From positions 1 through 5,973 of the forward strand of contig JAHKKL010000111.1 in assembly GCA_020027635.1 (NCBI GenBank): a stretch of DNA of 5,973 nucleotides, written 5' to 3'. A program made the position numbers and the translations under genes. Source of the DNA: Gammaproteobacteria bacterium (lineage in GTDB: Bacteria > Pseudomonadota > Gammaproteobacteria > UBA9214). This document shows, piece after piece, positions 5,294 through 5,973 of the stretch. Under the pieces are notes generated by a model. It saw nothing but the letters and a program-made list of their open reading frames with translations. It did not search any database and was not told the origin of the DNA. The stretch's first letter is position 1; the number at the start of each line of letters is the position of its first letter.

Positions 5294-5374
5294 AAAAACT
5301 GGTATTGGATCACACAGGTCGAAGGCGTTCAAGCGAGAAGTCGGACGCCACCCGCACCGGCAGGAACTGGAGAA

Positions 5375-5451
5375 TGGGGTGGACGATGGGACTCGAACCC
5401 ACGACGACTGGAATCACAATCCAGGACTCTACCAACTGAGCTACGTCCACC
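5375..5451 (-). tRNA. tRNA-His, anticodon GUG
   Basis: The 77-nt gene has the histidine-specific extra G-1 (5451) opposite C73 (5378), the identity element read by HisRS. The acceptor arm is GTGGACG/CGTCCAC and the CCA end is encoded (5377-5375). The anticodon stem CTGGA/TCCAG encloses the loop TTGTGAT, giving GTG. The gaps to tRNA-Arg (42 nt) and tRNA-Lys (81 nt) fit a single processed transcript. Confidence 0.98.
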
Positions 5452-5493
5452 ATTGAACTGTTACCGCACGGCATACACCCGGAACGGGCAAAT

Positions 5494-5570
5494 TGGCGCG
5501 CCCGGCAGGATTCGAACCTGCAACCGTCGGCTTAGAAGGCCGGTGCTCTATCCGGTTGAGCTACGGGCGC
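5494..5570 (-). tRNA. tRNA-Arg, anticodon UCU
   Basis: The 77-nt gene has the acceptor arm GCGCCCG/CGGGCGC, discriminator G, and encoded CCA (5496-5494). The anticodon loop CTTCTAA gives TCT, which reads AGA and AGG arginine codons. The T arm GCAGG-TTCGAAT-CCTGC is perfect. It lies between tRNA-Pro (37-nt gap) and tRNA-His. Confidence 0.98.
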
Positions 5571-5607
5571 CAGTCCCTTTGCCCGGCCCCCGCGACCGGC
5601 AAGGGCT

Positions 5608-5684
5608 TGGTCGGGGTAGAGGGATTTGAACCCCCGACATCCTGCTCCCAAAGCAGGCGCGCTACCAGACTGCGCTATACCCCG
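5608..5684 (-). tRNA. tRNA-Pro, anticodon UGG
   Basis: The 77-nt gene has the acceptor arm CGGGGTA/TACCCCG with the proline-typical first base C, discriminator A, and encoded CCA (5610-5608). The anticodon stem CTGCT/AGCAG encloses the loop TTTGGGA, giving TGG, the essential proline isoacceptor able to read all CCN codons. It is the first gene of the four-tRNA operon. Confidence 0.98.
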
Positions 5685-5742
5685 TCGTAACCGTACCTGC
5701 ACGAGGCCATGCCGGACCTTGTCGTGCTTGCTGAGCGTCGTT

Positions 5743-5771
5743 ATGTTACGTGCAACCCCTATTAGCGTCAA
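5743..5771 (-). promoter_or_regulatory. Candidate sigma70 promoter of the tRNA-Pro-Arg-His-Lys operon
   Basis: TTGACG (5771-5766, five of six consensus bases) and TAACAT (5748-5743, four of six) are separated by the ideal 17 nt. The predicted start near 5736 leaves a leader of about 50 nt before tRNA-Pro. It lies in the 136-nt gap after cysS (5685-5820), which also holds a 12-bp perfect palindrome CGGGAATTCCCG (5816-5805) but no convincing intrinsic terminator for cysS. Confidence 0.65.
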
Positions 5772-5820
5772 ATAGTGCCCGCATCCCTTCCCCGACGATG
5801 CCAACGGGAATTCCCGGAGC

Positions 5821-5973
5821 TTATTTCCGGCGCCAGCGAGTGCCCGAGGCCCCGTCTTCGAGCACGATGCCCTGCGCATCCAGCGCGTTGCGGATCCGGT
5901 CTGCCTCGGCCCAGTTCCTGTCTTCCCTGGCACGGATACGATTGGCAATCAGTGCTTCGATTTCGTTTTCAGT
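5821..5973 (-). CDS. cysS: Cysteinyl-tRNA synthetase, C-terminal end (cut by window edge)
   Basis: CysRS charges tRNA-Cys with cysteine using ATP in the cytoplasm. Only the last 50 codons are present. They encode the helical C-terminal anticodon-recognition segment, with IEALIANRIRAREDRNWAEA followed by ADRIRNAL and the closing GIVLEDGASGTRWRRK, which closely matches the end of gammaproteobacterial CysS (E. coli ends GIVLEDGPQGTTWRRK). The stop is TAA at 5823-5821. The catalytic HIGH and KMSKS motifs and the active-site zinc ligands are outside the window. The cysS/tRNA cluster/tig neighbourhood is a recurring gammaproteobacterial arrangement. Confidence 0.95.
   Translation of the reverse strand, partial: TENEIEALIANRIRAREDRNWAEADRIRNALDAQGIVLEDGASGTRWRRK

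Noticed and set aside
5304..5332. TTGAAC-N17-TCCAAT as an internal promoter for tRNA-Lys
   Set aside because: Both boxes match only four of six bases and the start would lie just 4 nt before the tRNA. Co-transcription from the promoter at 5743-5771 explains the gene adequately.
5373..5380. CCCCAT on the minus strand as a sigma32 -10 element
   Set aside because: It is the 3' acceptor/CCA end of tRNA-His and has no matching -35 element.
5805..5816. Palindrome CGGGAATTCCCG after cysS as a terminator
   Set aside because: A perfect 12-bp palindrome leaves no proper loop, and no T-run follows on either strand.
5532..5948. Minus-strand 138-codon frame across the cysS end and two tRNAs
   Set aside because: It is out of frame with cysS, passes through the tRNA-Pro gene and ends within tRNA-Arg.

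Overview
The window is a housekeeping locus from a moderately GC-rich gammaproteobacterium. The protein families, the tig-clpP-clpX-lon order and the cysS/tRNA cluster upstream of tig all match that class; a Chromatiales/Ectothiorhodospiraceae-like or pseudomonad-like relative is a guess, not something the sequence proves. Every supported gene lies on the minus strand, so the biological order runs from high to low coordinates: cysS 3' end (5973-5821), tRNA-Pro(UGG), tRNA-Arg(UCU), tRNA-His(GUG), tRNA-Lys(CUU), a repeat-rich spacer, tRNA-Leu(UAG), tig, clpP, clpX, and the 5' third of lon (878-1).

Transcription units inferred from sequence: (1) a Pro-Arg-His-Lys tRNA operon with a sigma70-type promoter after cysS (TTGACG-N17-TAACAT) and a strong intrinsic terminator directly after tRNA-Lys; (2) tRNA-Leu with its own likely promoter (perfect TATAAT plus an A-tract) and possibly read-through into tig; (3) tig-clpP-clpX, with tig and clpP only 6 nt apart and an intrinsic terminator whose stem is built from the last codons of clpX; (4) lon, preceded by a textbook-like heat-shock (sigma32) promoter ending in CCCCATAT.

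Functionally the block covers protein quality control: trigger factor (ribosome-bound chaperone), the ClpXP unfoldase-peptidase, and the Lon protease, next to translation genes (cysteinyl-tRNA synthetase and five tRNAs). The proteins themselves look ordinary, with all checked catalytic and docking residues intact.

The unusual part is the roughly 320-bp spacer at 4863-5180 between the tRNA-Lys terminator and the tRNA-Leu promoter. It holds two 52-bp tandem units (51/52 identical), two degraded copies, a 28/29-bp imperfect inverted repeat, and a series of small hairpins that share a TCC(C)-type loop but differ in stem sequence, including one pair with a compensatory base-pair change. It looks like a mosaic of dispersed intergenic repeats and not protein-coding sequence. 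No CRISPR array, IS transposase, toxin-antitoxin or defence system is visible.
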